Source: Acidisarcina sp963790505 (GTDB lineage: Bacteria > Acidobacteriota > Terriglobia > Terriglobales > Acidobacteriaceae). Taken from it: a stretch of DNA of 64,000 bases. This document shows, one piece after another, positions 25,549-34,373 of this stretch. A model generated the notes under the pieces. The model did no database searches. It was not told where the DNA came from and saw only the letters and a list, made by a program, of their open reading frames with translations. How positions within the stretch are numbered: position 1 is the first letter of the stretch; each line of letters begins with the position of its first letter. The stretch lies in NCBI GenBank assembly GCA_963790505.1, contig CAWBOT010000002.1:558001-622000 (forward strand), written 5' to 3'. The translations under genes were made by a program, and so were the position numbers.

Positions 25549-26910
25549 TCAAGAGAATCGTAGTCCGATGACCGCAAACATCCTGGAAATGTCTGCACCG
25601 CCGGCGACAATCCGCGGGCACTTCACTCTCAGTAAGCTTCGGAAAGAGACTGTCACAAACAACAGCCGTGCGGTCGTAGAAAGAAGGAGCGAGGCGGCTG
25701 CGCCCTCCACTCCGAAGCGCGGTATAAGCACAAGCATCAAGGGAACGGTCAGCATGAGGCCGAGTGTCTGAAAGGTGGTCACCACGCCGGGACGCCCCAG
25801 AGCCATGAATGCCTGAGAGAGTACCTGCGCTACTCCGGAGAGCACTACCTCGACGACGAGGATGCGAACGACCGTGCCGGCGTCACTATAGTCCGGACCA
25901 TAAAGCAGGCGCACCAGGGCGGGCCCAAGCAGGACGATGAACAAACCCGATGTCGCCGTCAACAAGGTCGTGCTTCGCACCGCCTGACCGGTAAGTTCGA
26001 GAACCACGGGTACGGGCTGCGAGGCGATCCTTGGGAAGAGCACCATCACCACCGCGGTATGAAAGGCATTCAGCATTCGCGACAGGCTGAGCGCCACGAC
26101 ATAGGTTCCCATCATGCTGGGGCGCAACAAGTGGATAACCAGCGCCTGGTCAACATAGAACGCCATGGTCCCGCAAAGATCGATTCCATAGGAGCGAATG
26201 CCGTAAGAGAGCAGAAGGCGGCAGGACTCGCCAAGACGCTGGAAGGTTGGACGATAGGCCTGCACGACGCGCCACAGGATAAGGCCAAAGGAGGGAATGC
26301 CCGTCACCACATACATCCATGCGGCAGACACCGGAGTGAAGAAATGCATCTGCCACAAGGCGAAAAGCCCAACCAAAGTGAGCAGCGGTGCGATGGCCAG
26401 CGATGTATTCGATGTCTTGAAGTCGCCCGAGCTTTCGACCGCCGCTCTTCCGATCAGTGACCACGCGAAGATCGGAATGTTGAGCAGAAAAAGGCGGCTG
26501 AAGAATATAACTTCGGCAGAGTATTGCCCGATCCAATGCGGCATGCCGATGAGTCCGATGAGGATCGCTAATAGTGAAGCGATACCGCCGAGAAAGAAAG
26601 CGGCGCCGACGAGCGCGGATCGCCGCTCGGGACAATTACGAAGCCGGTAGGTGAGCGCGCTCGGAACTCCAAAGGTAAATGCATTGGCCAGCAGCACGTT
26701 CCACAGAATCATCGCTGCAAGTTCTCCCCGTCCCGTCGCGCGCAGGGCTCTTGCCGACAAAATGCCGGTCGCGGCATTAATGAGGATGATGAACAGCTTG
26801 GCGCCTGTCGACTGCAACAGGGCCAGGCGCGAGGATTGCGTGCGAGGAATCGTTGGATTCATGCGTGGCCGATCAGCAGCGGTTGAATTCGTTGAAGGTG
26901 GGTCGCTCAC
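25549..26910 (-). CDS. Wzx-type oligosaccharide flippase (polysaccharide biosynthesis protein)
   Basis: This 453-residue integral membrane protein has about 12-14 hydrophobic helices across its whole length, typical of the MOP/PST flippase family. These flip undecaprenyl-linked repeat units to the periplasm. Helix 1 begins after a ~30-residue polar lead (LFIILINAATGILSARALRATGRGELAAMI), and the YGIRSYGIDLCGTMAFYVDQALV segment near residue 240 is typical. The GTG start overlaps the export-protein stop by 4 bases (GTGA), so this is the last gene of a tightly packed group. Confidence 0.9.
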   Translation of the reverse strand: MSDPPSTNSTAADRPRMNPTIPRTQSSRLALLQSTGAKLFIILINAATGILSARALRATGRGELAAMILWNVLLANAFTFGVPSALTYRLRNCPERRSALVGAAFFLGGIASLLAILIGLIGMPHWIGQYSAEVIFFSRLFLLNIPIFAWSLIGRAAVESSGDFKTSNTSLAIAPLLTLVGLFALWQMHFFTPVSAAWMYVVTGIPSFGLILWRVVQAYRPTFQRLGESCRLLLSYGIRSYGIDLCGTMAFYVDQALVIHLLRPSMMGTYVVALSLSRMLNAFHTAVVMVLFPRIASQPVPVVLELTGQAVRSTTLLTATSGLFIVLLGPALVRLLYGPDYSDAGTVVRILVVEVVLSGVAQVLSQAFMALGRPGVVTTFQTLGLMLTVPLMLVLIPRFGVEGAAASLLLSTTARLLFVTVSFRSLLRVKCPRIVAGGADISRMFAVIGLRFS

Positions 26911-27572
26911 TGCAGGGTCTGTAGCGGGTTGAAATATACGCCTGTACTCACAATCCTGATGTATCGCTCGATCTTCGCGATCTTGTCGCGCGGCACGTAG
27001 ATCATGTCGCCTGCCCGCAGCTTCAGGTCTCTCTCCAGGTCCGCGGTCTTCTTGATGCCGGTGAGATTCACTTTCTTCACCTCAGCGGTGTCATCATCGA
27101 TCTTCCGGAAGACAAGCACCTGGCCGGTCTGTGCCGCCTCGGTAAAGCCGCCCGCGAGCAGGACCGCGCCCAGGGCCGTCGTATTCTCTTTAAGCTCGAT
27201 TTGCCCGGGCCGAAAGACCTCGCCCGCGACCACCACGGATGGGTGGGTAAAGTCCTTGAGAACGAGGTTCAGCTCGGGTTGGTTAAGGTCTTTTTCTTCA
27301 GCCTGCAGAATGCGGTCGTGGGCCTCCAGCAAGGTCAGGCCTCCGACTTTGACCTCGCCCGCAATCTTGATGCTCACGTAGTCATCGGGCTGGACGACCA
27401 CCGTCTGATTAAGGTCAGGGGTGAGGCGATATTGAAGGTCCAGCGTATCGCCCGGACGCAGCTTATAGCGATGCTGCAGCCCGGGTTGGCCTGCCGCATG
27501 GGTAGAGGCGAAAACTACCGCCATTCCCAACCAGAAGAAACCGATTGTGGCCCGCTGATGTCGCGTTCTCAT
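26907..27572 (-). CDS. polysaccharide export protein, Wza/SLBB family
   Basis: This 221-residue protein has a signal peptide (about 1-26, ending THAAG) without a lipobox cysteine. A Poly_export domain (YKLRPGDTLDLQYRLTPDLNQTVVVQPDDYVSI, about 36-110) follows, then one SLBB domain (SVVVAGEVFRPGQIEL). It should form or assist the outer-membrane exit channel for the polymer. Canonical Wza is longer and lipidated. This short non-lipidated form with one SLBB unit is frequent in Gram-negative EPS loci. The ATG follows the stop of the P-loop gene directly. Confidence 0.9.
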   Translation of the reverse strand: MRTRHQRATIGFFWLGMAVVFASTHAAGQPGLQHRYKLRPGDTLDLQYRLTPDLNQTVVVQPDDYVSIKIAGEVKVGGLTLLEAHDRILQAEEKDLNQPELNLVLKDFTHPSVVVAGEVFRPGQIELKENTTALGAVLLAGGFTEAAQTGQVLVFRKIDDDTAEVKKVNLTGIKKTADLERDLKLRAGDMIYVPRDKIAKIERYIRIVSTGVYFNPLQTLQ

Positions 27573-28478
27573 TTAACTTATGCCCGCCTTTGTCAGGAGT
27601 TTGTAAAGCCAGTCTGGCACCGGGTATCTTCGCTTGTTTAATAGATAGCCGAGCACCTTGCCGCCGCTTCTCTCAATTGTGTCGACGAGGCGGTCTAACT
27701 CTTGCGCAGTTGTTCTGTCTGCCTCTACCACTACAATGACTCCATCTACCAATGGAGCTACTCTGCGAAGCTCGATGCTTTCTTCGAGAGAGGGCATATC
27801 GACGAAGACCAATCGAAAGCTGCTGGCGAGCATTTGGAAGTACTCCCTGCGACAGCGCGGTCTGCTATCCCACTCCGCCGGAAGTTCATTCAGAAGAGCT
27901 TGTACGGTGCGTCCGCCCTGAACGACGCCCTGAAGGATATCCGCATCCAGGCTCTCCGCCAGCACTCGCGCAACATGAGCTCCAGGACGGCTGATTTCGC
28001 GATAATCGACAGTGATCGCCAGGTGCGAGGGATCGGGAAGATAGGCACTCTGACTCAACAGATCGTCAATAGTTGTGAGGGCGGTCGAGCGATCAACGTA
28101 GCCCTTTCTTAGCGGGCCGGCGGTGGCCGCTGTTGCCATCCTGGCGATGTCTCTTTGCGCGGCCGCACGGTTCATGTGACTGGCAAGGGATCTGCATAGG
28201 AAAGTAGTGCCCGAACCGGTATGCGGCGCAATCATCGCGACGACTCGAGGAATACGTTCGGACGGAGCTCGCTCTTCATCCAGCACAAAGTGCAGCACGT
28301 CGTCGAACTTCCGGCTCTGGTCAAGCGGGATATCGGGCTCCCTTCTCTTGGGTGATCTCGACAGTGTCATGTTCCGCTCCGTGTAAAGTTGTTCATCCAA
28401 ATCGGGTGAAAGCCGTTGTGGCCGCAGGCTGGCAGGCATCGATGGCCGGTCAGGCCGATCCTTCTCCGTACCCGGCAT
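27573..28478 (-). CDS. BY-kinase-like P-loop protein lacking the Walker A lysine
   Basis: The frame gives 301 residues from ATG 28478. Shorter starts at 28439 or at 28370, which has GGAG seven bases upstream, are also plausible. The position between the chain-length protein and the exporter is that of a CpsD/Wzc-type tyrosine autokinase domain. The P-loop, however, reads HTGSGTTF (residues 86-93), with Thr91 where the essential Lys should be. Walker A' survives as VFVDMPSL and the third motif as GVIVVVEADRTT. No C-terminal tyrosine cluster is present. It is best viewed as a non-catalytic or ATP-binding-impaired homologue that may regulate polymer length by contact with the chain-length protein. 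Confidence 0.82.
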   Translation of the reverse strand: MPGTEKDRPDRPSMPASLRPQRLSPDLDEQLYTERNMTLSRSPKRREPDIPLDQSRKFDDVLHFVLDEERAPSERIPRVVAMIAPHTGSGTTFLCRSLASHMNRAAAQRDIARMATAATAGPLRKGYVDRSTALTTIDDLLSQSAYLPDPSHLAITVDYREISRPGAHVARVLAESLDADILQGVVQGGRTVQALLNELPAEWDSRPRCRREYFQMLASSFRLVFVDMPSLEESIELRRVAPLVDGVIVVVEADRTTAQELDRLVDTIERSGGKVLGYLLNKRRYPVPDWLYKLLTKAGIS

Positions 28479-29946
28479 CGAATGCGATTGAGGCGAGCAC
28501 GCGGTGTCTGGAGACGGCGCCGAGTTCTAAGGGTGTACCGATGGTTTTGCGCCCCATCTCTGCAAAGTAGACGGCAGCCGTCGCCATCAAGAGGGCGGTC
28601 GGTATGCCAAGGACAACATTCAGCATCGGTTTGGGGCGCGCGGGGATCTGCGAGAAAGTGGGGTTTTCCATCAGCGCGACGTTGAGCAGCTTGCTCTGGT
28701 CCATCGCGTCCTCGACCTGGGCCAGATCGCGCTTTTCGGTGAATGCTTTGCAGTTCGCCTGCGCCTCTTCGGCCTGCGAGCGCAGCTGGTCAAATGTAAG
28801 CTCCAGGTCTTGGGCGTGAGACAACTGAGACTTCAGGTCATCGAGGTTCCGCTGGAGCTCGAGCCGTGCTCCCAGCAACGCTTCCCGCTGCACTTGCTCC
28901 TCGACCAGGGAAGTCTTCAAGTGTTGCCAGGCGGGGTTGACGTCGGAGGTGTTCTCGATGTTGTCGCGGGCGGACTGATCGTCGATCGCCCTCTGCGTAT
29001 CGACGATCTGCTGGTCGACCTCGGTCACCAGCCTGTCCTCAGGCTTATAGCGATTGAGCAACTCCGTGCGCCGGTTTTTCAGGCCCACGACCGAGGCCTT
29101 GAGCTGTTGCAAGAGCTGTTCGCTCGGCACAGTGCGCTGCTGCGTCTGCTGGCGCTCTGGCACGGAAGACATCAGCAGGTTTGCCTGCCGGATGCCGGCA
29201 TCGCTTTCCCGCAGTCTCAGGTCGTTGTTGCGAAGAGCTTCCTCGTCCGCGAGCAAAGAGCGCTGAAGACTCTCCTCGACATCCGGAACGCTGACCAGGT
29301 GGTTGGCCTGTTGAAATTCGACTAACTGCCGAACTGCGCTGTTCCACTGATTCTCATAATGCTTTGCCTGCCCCTCAAAGAAGGTCGAGGTCCCATTTGG
29401 CCGGCGTAGCTGCTCATGCCTTGCGAGATACGCCCGGGAGAGCGCCGACAGCGTCTGGGTGGCCTCCTGCGGCGTATCGGCCATGAAGCTCACGCTCATG
29501 ATGTCTTCTTTGCCGATGGGGTCGACGGTGAGATGAGAGACCATGGAGGACATCTTCTTCGAGTGGCTCCGCAGCTCTTTCTTCGACTTGTGCATCGCAT
29601 CCTCCGGGCTCCAGCCGGGGTCGGCGACGGCGCTCAACACATCATCACTCTGCAGGATCGCAAGCTCAGAGTTCAGTTCCTCTTCCGTGACGCCATTCAC
29701 AATCGAACTGCTGGTGTGGTCGGGCGAGAGCAGCACGGTGCTTCTCGCGTTCTGTACCAGATATTTCATCTCCGAGCGATACTGCCGTTTGGTCACCGCC
29801 GCAAGAGCGACGGCCAATCCAAAAGTGATGCACAGCACATATAGAAAAAGACGGTGATGACGAAAGAGTGCGCTTAGGGCAAGCAATATCGGGCCATGAT
29901 CTGAAACCTTCGGCCGGGGTGCGGTTGTTGAGAGGCTCGTTTGCAT
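28450..29946 (-). CDS. chain-length determinant / GumC-Wzz family protein
   Basis: This 498-residue protein starts at ATG 29946, preceded by AAGGAGG. It has an N-terminal membrane helix (LFLYVLCITFGLAVALAAV, about 31-49), a large periplasmic domain with long coiled coils (about 180-420) and a C-terminal helix (PMLNVVLGIPTALLMATAAVYFA). The Pro-rich IPARPKPMLN before the second helix is the Wzz signature. It has no fused kinase domain; the separate P-loop gene next to it fills that place. It should set polymer length and link the inner-membrane machinery to the export channel. Confidence 0.92.
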   Translation of the reverse strand: MQTSLSTTAPRPKVSDHGPILLALSALFRHHRLFLYVLCITFGLAVALAAVTKRQYRSEMKYLVQNARSTVLLSPDHTSSSIVNGVTEEELNSELAILQSDDVLSAVADPGWSPEDAMHKSKKELRSHSKKMSSMVSHLTVDPIGKEDIMSVSFMADTPQEATQTLSALSRAYLARHEQLRRPNGTSTFFEGQAKHYENQWNSAVRQLVEFQQANHLVSVPDVEESLQRSLLADEEALRNNDLRLRESDAGIRQANLLMSSVPERQQTQQRTVPSEQLLQQLKASVVGLKNRRTELLNRYKPEDRLVTEVDQQIVDTQRAIDDQSARDNIENTSDVNPAWQHLKTSLVEEQVQREALLGARLELQRNLDDLKSQLSHAQDLELTFDQLRSQAEEAQANCKAFTEKRDLAQVEDAMDQSKLLNVALMENPTFSQIPARPKPMLNVVLGIPTALLMATAAVYFAEMGRKTIGTPLELGAVSRHRVLASIAFDAGYGEGSA

Positions 29947-30032
29947 GCGTCCATCCCTCCTTGTGTGCCCTGATCCTGAACCGTGCTCTCCGCCACTCGA
30001 GCGGATCTTCAAGACGATTGAAGGTGTTTCTG

Positions 30033-31331
30033 CTATCGTCTATCGGCCAATGCTTCTCCCGCTTCAAATCGCGGCAACGCGGCGTGACGCTCGCTACGAT
30101 GAGGCATAATGCCGGCGTAGACGCATTCCACTCCTGCGACCGTCCTCTGTATGCTGAAGTGTTCTTTCACGACGCTTCTTCCGTTCGCGCCCATCATGCG
30201 ACGCTCAGTGGGCGAATCGATGAGCCGCGAGATGGCCTCGGCGGTTGCCGCTACATCCTTCATCGGCACGAGCAGGCCGGTGACTTCGTGCCGCACGATC
30301 TCCGGCACACCTCCGCCGTCCGCGGCGACCACCGGCTTGCCTGCCAGCATTCCTTCGATAATCACCTGGCCAAAGGGTTCGGGGAGTGTCGATGCGTGAA
30401 CAAGAATGTCGAGCTTGTCGATGACCGCGTTCACATCTTCGATGAATCCGGTGAAGTGCACGCTGGCCTCCAGGCCCAGCTCGCAACACAGTTGGCGCAG
30501 TCTCTTCTCATAGGCATCCTCACCAAAGAGCGCGGAACCGACCACGAGAAACGTGGCCTCCGGATGCCGTTCGCGAACCAATGCCGCCGCTCGCAGGAAG
30601 ACGTCCTGACCCTTCCACGGACTGATTCTGCCGACGATTCCGATCAGGGGTTTCTTCCGCTCCGCCTGCGCCGGCGGAACGTCCCGTGCAGGTACGCCGT
30701 CATGCACGACACAGCACCTGGATCGAAAGCGTCGTTCGAAACCCTTCACAACCGCTCTCTCGGGTTGTCGCTTCAGCAAGGTCGAGAGTGTCGAACTGGA
30801 GTTGGCGATGAGCCGATTGGGCAGCACACGCGACAACAGCCGAAGGCCCCACACGGCCACTCGCGGAAGATAATCGGGAGCTATCCTGTCTCGCACATGC
30901 CATACAAGGGGCACTCCGGCTAGCCTGGCAGCGCAGCCTCCAAGGATGTCTGCTTTGAGCGAGTTGGTGTGTACGAGATCCACCTCCAGCCTGCGGATCG
31001 CCATGCTCAACCGCGCCACGAAGATTGACGAAGTCACCACTCCGATTAGCTGGCCGAGGGCGCCGAAGCCCATCGTCTCCTTATGAGCGTTCAATACTCG
31101 CTTCGACAGTGGAAAGACCATAACGGGCGCCAGGCTCTCCACCCTCTCGCGGAGTGGGCCATCGGAAAACAGCAGCAGCAGAGGCTCGTATCGATCGCGA
31201 TCGAGGTTTGCGATGAGATTGGCCAGAGCAATCTCTCCTCCGCCCATCTTGGCGGTGTGGTCGACAAATAGCAGGCGTGTCCTGGTCAAAGCGCTCTTCC
31301 TCATTATTTGTCGATCCGTAGCGATCATCAT
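30033..31331 (-). CDS. glycosyltransferase family 4
   Basis: This 432-residue GT-B enzyme is the first gene of the minus-strand EPS arm. The N-terminal domain begins LLFVDHTAKMGGGEIALANLI. The C-terminal donor-binding domain has IGIVGRISPWKGQDVFLRAA, FTGFIEDVNAVIDKLDILVHAS and the EPFGQVIIEGMLAGKPVVAADGGGVPEIV motif with the conserved E-x7-E. ATG choices at the start (MMIATDR or MRKSALT) differ by a few residues. It probably adds one sugar of the repeat unit on the cytoplasmic face. The specificity is not readable. Confidence 0.92.
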   Translation of the reverse strand: MMIATDRQIMRKSALTRTRLLFVDHTAKMGGGEIALANLIANLDRDRYEPLLLLFSDGPLRERVESLAPVMVFPLSKRVLNAHKETMGFGALGQLIGVVTSSIFVARLSMAIRRLEVDLVHTNSLKADILGGCAARLAGVPLVWHVRDRIAPDYLPRVAVWGLRLLSRVLPNRLIANSSSTLSTLLKRQPERAVVKGFERRFRSRCCVVHDGVPARDVPPAQAERKKPLIGIVGRISPWKGQDVFLRAAALVRERHPEATFLVVGSALFGEDAYEKRLRQLCCELGLEASVHFTGFIEDVNAVIDKLDILVHASTLPEPFGQVIIEGMLAGKPVVAADGGGVPEIVRHEVTGLLVPMKDVAATAEAISRLIDSPTERRMMGANGRSVVKEHFSIQRTVAGVECVYAGIMPHRSERHAALPRFEAGEALADRR

Positions 31332-31764
31332 TGTGGGCGCGTTTGCAACCGTCGATATAGATAGGCAGAAGTCAGACCGCGCGATGTCTCTCTAGTGGGA
31401 TCTATCGACGCAGATAACAAGAATCTTATTTCTGGGAAGAATCGGACTGTATGCCACCATTCGTAGCACGGAGGCGAAGCCAAAAATCTTGATATGTATC
31501 AAGAAATCCTCGCGTCTCTCGTCGTATACATTACCCACGAGCACAACAAAAGTTAAAGATCGGCGGGCGTGGTCGATACAAATGCTATGAATGTCCTAAC
31601 TGCGATGCAGTCTGGCTGATGGAAATAGCTGTGGTCCGACCTTGTTACTGAAGTAAGTTGCAACTGCAAGCCTCCTTGGCACTCTCGTCTCACCATTGCT
31701 GGCAAACGCCTGTCATCTCTCGTAGAGCGAAGTATCCATCGACTGCTTAAGGGCGGGGTTACAT
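31332..31764. promoter_or_regulatory. divergent control region of the EPS locus
   Basis: These 433 AT-richer bases separate the two arms and must contain promoters for both. The main recognisable element is an 8-bp-arm inverted repeat at 31487-31504. No gene is supported here; small open frames lack ribosome binding sites. Confidence 0.6.
31487..31504. promoter_or_regulatory. inverted repeat, candidate operator
   Basis: TCTTGATATGTATCAAGA has perfect 8-base arms around a two-base centre. It sits about 155 bases from the minus-strand start and 260 from the plus-strand start. The symmetry and length fit a dimeric helix-turn-helix regulator site, but no regulator gene is adjacent. Confidence 0.45.
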
Positions 31765-33201
31765 ATGTTGACCGAGAGACGTCAAGTAGGAGCTCTGGTA
31801 CAGTCGGCCGACGCGATGGCCGGCATAGCCGTCGCGCTGTTGGCGGCTGGCCTCTCTCGCGCTCCCGGAACCCATCACATACCGGCCGCGTCCCCAACGC
31901 CCTTTGCTCTGGTTGGCTTGGTCGCCTTCGCTGGGGTATGGCATCTCTGCCACCGGTGGCTTGGCCTTTATCGACGAAACGTGCGAATGAGCGCGGGATT
32001 GGCGTGCCGTTGTGCCGTCGCGGGCGTTCTGCTCGCCATCGCTTGCGGCCTGTGGAGCGACCTGCCTACTCGTAATCAACATCTGGCGCTCACGATTGCG
32101 GTATTTGTTCCGATAGGTCTCGCGATCGAGTTCACGCGAGTTATGCTCCTCCTCCACAGTGCGGAGCGCTGGCAATCGCGACGAGAAAGCGTCCTGATTC
32201 TGGGCAGCGGCAGGCGAGCTCAGATGGCCTGGCATGAGCTCCGCGTATCGAATCACCGTCGTGTGCGTTTTCTGGGATTTGTCGACGACTGCGATCTCGA
32301 TGCAGTTGCACCCGATATTCGGGAACACTTTCTGTGCAGCGTGGCAAGATTGCCTGAATATCTCCTGACCGTTCCGGTAGACACTCTCGTCGTGGCCAAG
32401 TCGTTGAGGGCCAACTTCGTTGTTACGCGCGAAGCCGTTGGAATTGCTGAGGCGTTCGGAATCAGAGTTCTTTGCCTGGAAAACATCTTCGAACTCGGAC
32501 GGGCCCATTCGAGCGAGAGTTCGGATGCCTTCCTGGAGAGCATCAAGCCGCCCAATACTCGTTCCTGGCGGCTGGCCGTGAAGTACGGGCTGGACCGGGT
32601 GATCGCCTTGCTTCTTCTGATAGCGGTCGGGCCATTGCTTCTCGCCCTTTCGCTGGCAATCAAGTGCATCGGGGAGGGGCCAGTCGTCGTGAGCGAACGG
32701 CGATACGGCGTAGGCCGTCGTGCCTTTCGAATGTTCACATTGAATACTTCGCCGGAATGCCTGGGGCGTATCGACCGCGAAGGGAACAGCGATGCAATCG
32801 CCTGCCGCTTCGGGCGGCTGCTGCGCAGGACTTATCTCGACAGGCTGCCCCGCCTCTGGAATGTTCTGAGCGGCGAGATGTCGTTGATCGGGCCCGAAGC
32901 CATGGAGACGACCGGAACGTCGCCTCTGGTGGATCCGGCGTGGTCACAAATGTTCAGGCTTCGACCCGGACTCTGCAGGCCCTCGATGCTGATCGAGAGA
33001 GGCGCGAGAACTCCGGAGAGGGTCGTCGCTGCGGATCTCATCTACCTGCAACGCTGGTCTCTGTGGGCCGATGCGCAATTGGTCATCCATCTTCTGCTAG
33101 CACGGCGCTCCGACCCCGGGCGCCGCTGGAGCCGGCAAGGGCGCGCAGTGAGTCCGGATGCCGGGGCTTATAGCGTCGCGATAGGAGATGTCAGCGAATG
33201 A
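31765..33201 (+). CDS. polyprenyl-phosphate sugar-phosphate transferase, divergent
   Basis: This 478-residue protein has WbaP/WcaJ architecture: N-terminal membrane helices (about 15-130), a CoA-binding-like middle domain with ILGSGRRAQ, a re-entrant hydrophobic helix (VIALLLLIAVGPLLLALSLAI, about 279-299) and a C-terminal Bac_transf domain. It should start the repeat unit by moving a sugar phosphate onto undecaprenyl phosphate. Two conserved motifs are altered. The usual SLDELPQ catalytic dyad reads YLDRLPR (D359, R360, so the Glu is lost), and the usual GPRP reads GPEA. It may be inactive or mechanistically changed. Its stop overlaps the next start by four bases (ATGA). Confidence 0.85.
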   Translation: MLTERRQVGALVQSADAMAGIAVALLAAGLSRAPGTHHIPAASPTPFALVGLVAFAGVWHLCHRWLGLYRRNVRMSAGLACRCAVAGVLLAIACGLWSDLPTRNQHLALTIAVFVPIGLAIEFTRVMLLLHSAERWQSRRESVLILGSGRRAQMAWHELRVSNHRRVRFLGFVDDCDLDAVAPDIREHFLCSVARLPEYLLTVPVDTLVVAKSLRANFVVTREAVGIAEAFGIRVLCLENIFELGRAHSSESSDAFLESIKPPNTRSWRLAVKYGLDRVIALLLLIAVGPLLLALSLAIKCIGEGPVVVSERRYGVGRRAFRMFTLNTSPECLGRIDREGNSDAIACRFGRLLRRTYLDRLPRLWNVLSGEMSLIGPEAMETTGTSPLVDPAWSQMFRLRPGLCRPSMLIERGARTPERVVAADLIYLQRWSLWADAQLVIHLLLARRSDPGRRWSRQGRAVSPDAGAYSVAIGDVSE

Positions 33202-34373
33202 AGATCGCCGTCGTGCACGACTATTTCACCCAGATGGGTGGGGCCGAAAAGGTCGCCGATGAACTCTTCCGGGCCTTACCGGGCGCATCGCTTCTGTCTT
33301 GCGTCGCATTCAGAGAGTGCCTGCCCGACGCTCTTCGGGAGGTCGACATTGCAACCTCGTGGTTGCAGCGGGCGCCCGGCATCGCGAAGTATTACCGGCT
33401 CTACTTCCTGCTGTATCCGTTCGCGGTTCGATCGCTCGACCTGTCAGGGTATGAACTCATCGTGTCCAGTTCCTCAGGCTACGCCAAGGGTATCCGCACT
33501 CGGCGCGATGCCATGCACGTCTGCTATTGCCACACTCCCATGAGATGGGTTTGGGATATTGACAAATATTCCGAACGTGAGTCGATGAGCGCAAGCGTCA
33601 AAGCCGTTCTTCCGCAGTTGGTGTCGTGGTTGAGAAGATGGGATGAAGCCGCCTCAAGGCAGCCGGACCACTTCATCGCCAACTCAAGGACCGTTGCCCA
33701 GCGAATCAAGGCGGTCTATCAGCGGAAGGCGGAGATCATTTATCCGCCGATCGATCTCAATCGCTTCCAGATGAGTCAGGAAGAGGGCGATCACTACCTC
33801 ATCTTGTCGCGGCTTGTTTCTTACAAGAGGCTCGATCTGGCGATCAAAGCCTGCTCCCGCCTCAATCGAAAGCTGCTGGTAGTCGGCGCCGGCCCGCATC
33901 GCGCGGCGCTCGAGGCGGAAGCAGGTCCCAGCGTTACGTTTTGCGGCCGTTTGTCCGACGCCGAGGTGAACTACCAGGTGGCGCGGTGCCGGGCACTCCT
34001 CTTTCCCGGAGAGGAGGACTTCGGAATGGCGCCACTGGAGGTTGCTGCGGCTGGAAAGCCATGTATCGCTTATCGCGGGGGCGGTGCAACGGAGACCATC
34101 GTCGAAGGCGTAACGGGAGTCTTCTTTGACGTCCAGGATGTTGATTCTCTCGCCGAGGCGATCCTGCGGTTTGAGTGCCAGAGTTGGTCAGGACTGGAGC
34201 TTCGCAGACACAGCGAAGGCTTTGGCGTCGATGTTTTCCAGGAAAGAATTCGGAGTTTCCTCACTCGCGTGGGTGTTCCCGCTCGCGCGCTGAACGAAGT
34301 CGCAGCCATAGATGGAATGTCACGCAGCCCGGAGCCGTACTTTCCGTTTGAGTGGAATCAGGATCCCGCATGA
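33198..34373 (+). CDS. glycosyltransferase family 4 (WbaZ/mannosyltransferase-like)
   Basis: This 391-residue GT-B enzyme starts MKIAVVHDYFTQMGGAEKVADEL. It carries HVCYCHTPMRWVWD, FIANSRTVAQRI, IIYPPIDLNRF, LSRLVSYKRLDLAIKA and PGEEDFGMAPLEVAAAGKPCIAYRGGGATETI. These place it with mannosyl- or related transferases of the WbaZ/WcaC type. Start and stop both overlap the neighbouring genes by four bases (ATGA each time), so the first three plus-strand genes form one coupled unit. Confidence 0.92.
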   Translation: MKIAVVHDYFTQMGGAEKVADELFRALPGASLLSCVAFRECLPDALREVDIATSWLQRAPGIAKYYRLYFLLYPFAVRSLDLSGYELIVSSSSGYAKGIRTRRDAMHVCYCHTPMRWVWDIDKYSERESMSASVKAVLPQLVSWLRRWDEAASRQPDHFIANSRTVAQRIKAVYQRKAEIIYPPIDLNRFQMSQEEGDHYLILSRLVSYKRLDLAIKACSRLNRKLLVVGAGPHRAALEAEAGPSVTFCGRLSDAEVNYQVARCRALLFPGEEDFGMAPLEVAAAGKPCIAYRGGGATETIVEGVTGVFFDVQDVDSLAEAILRFECQSWSGLELRRHSEGFGVDVFQERIRSFLTRVGVPARALNEVAAIDGMSRSPEPYFPFEWNQDPA

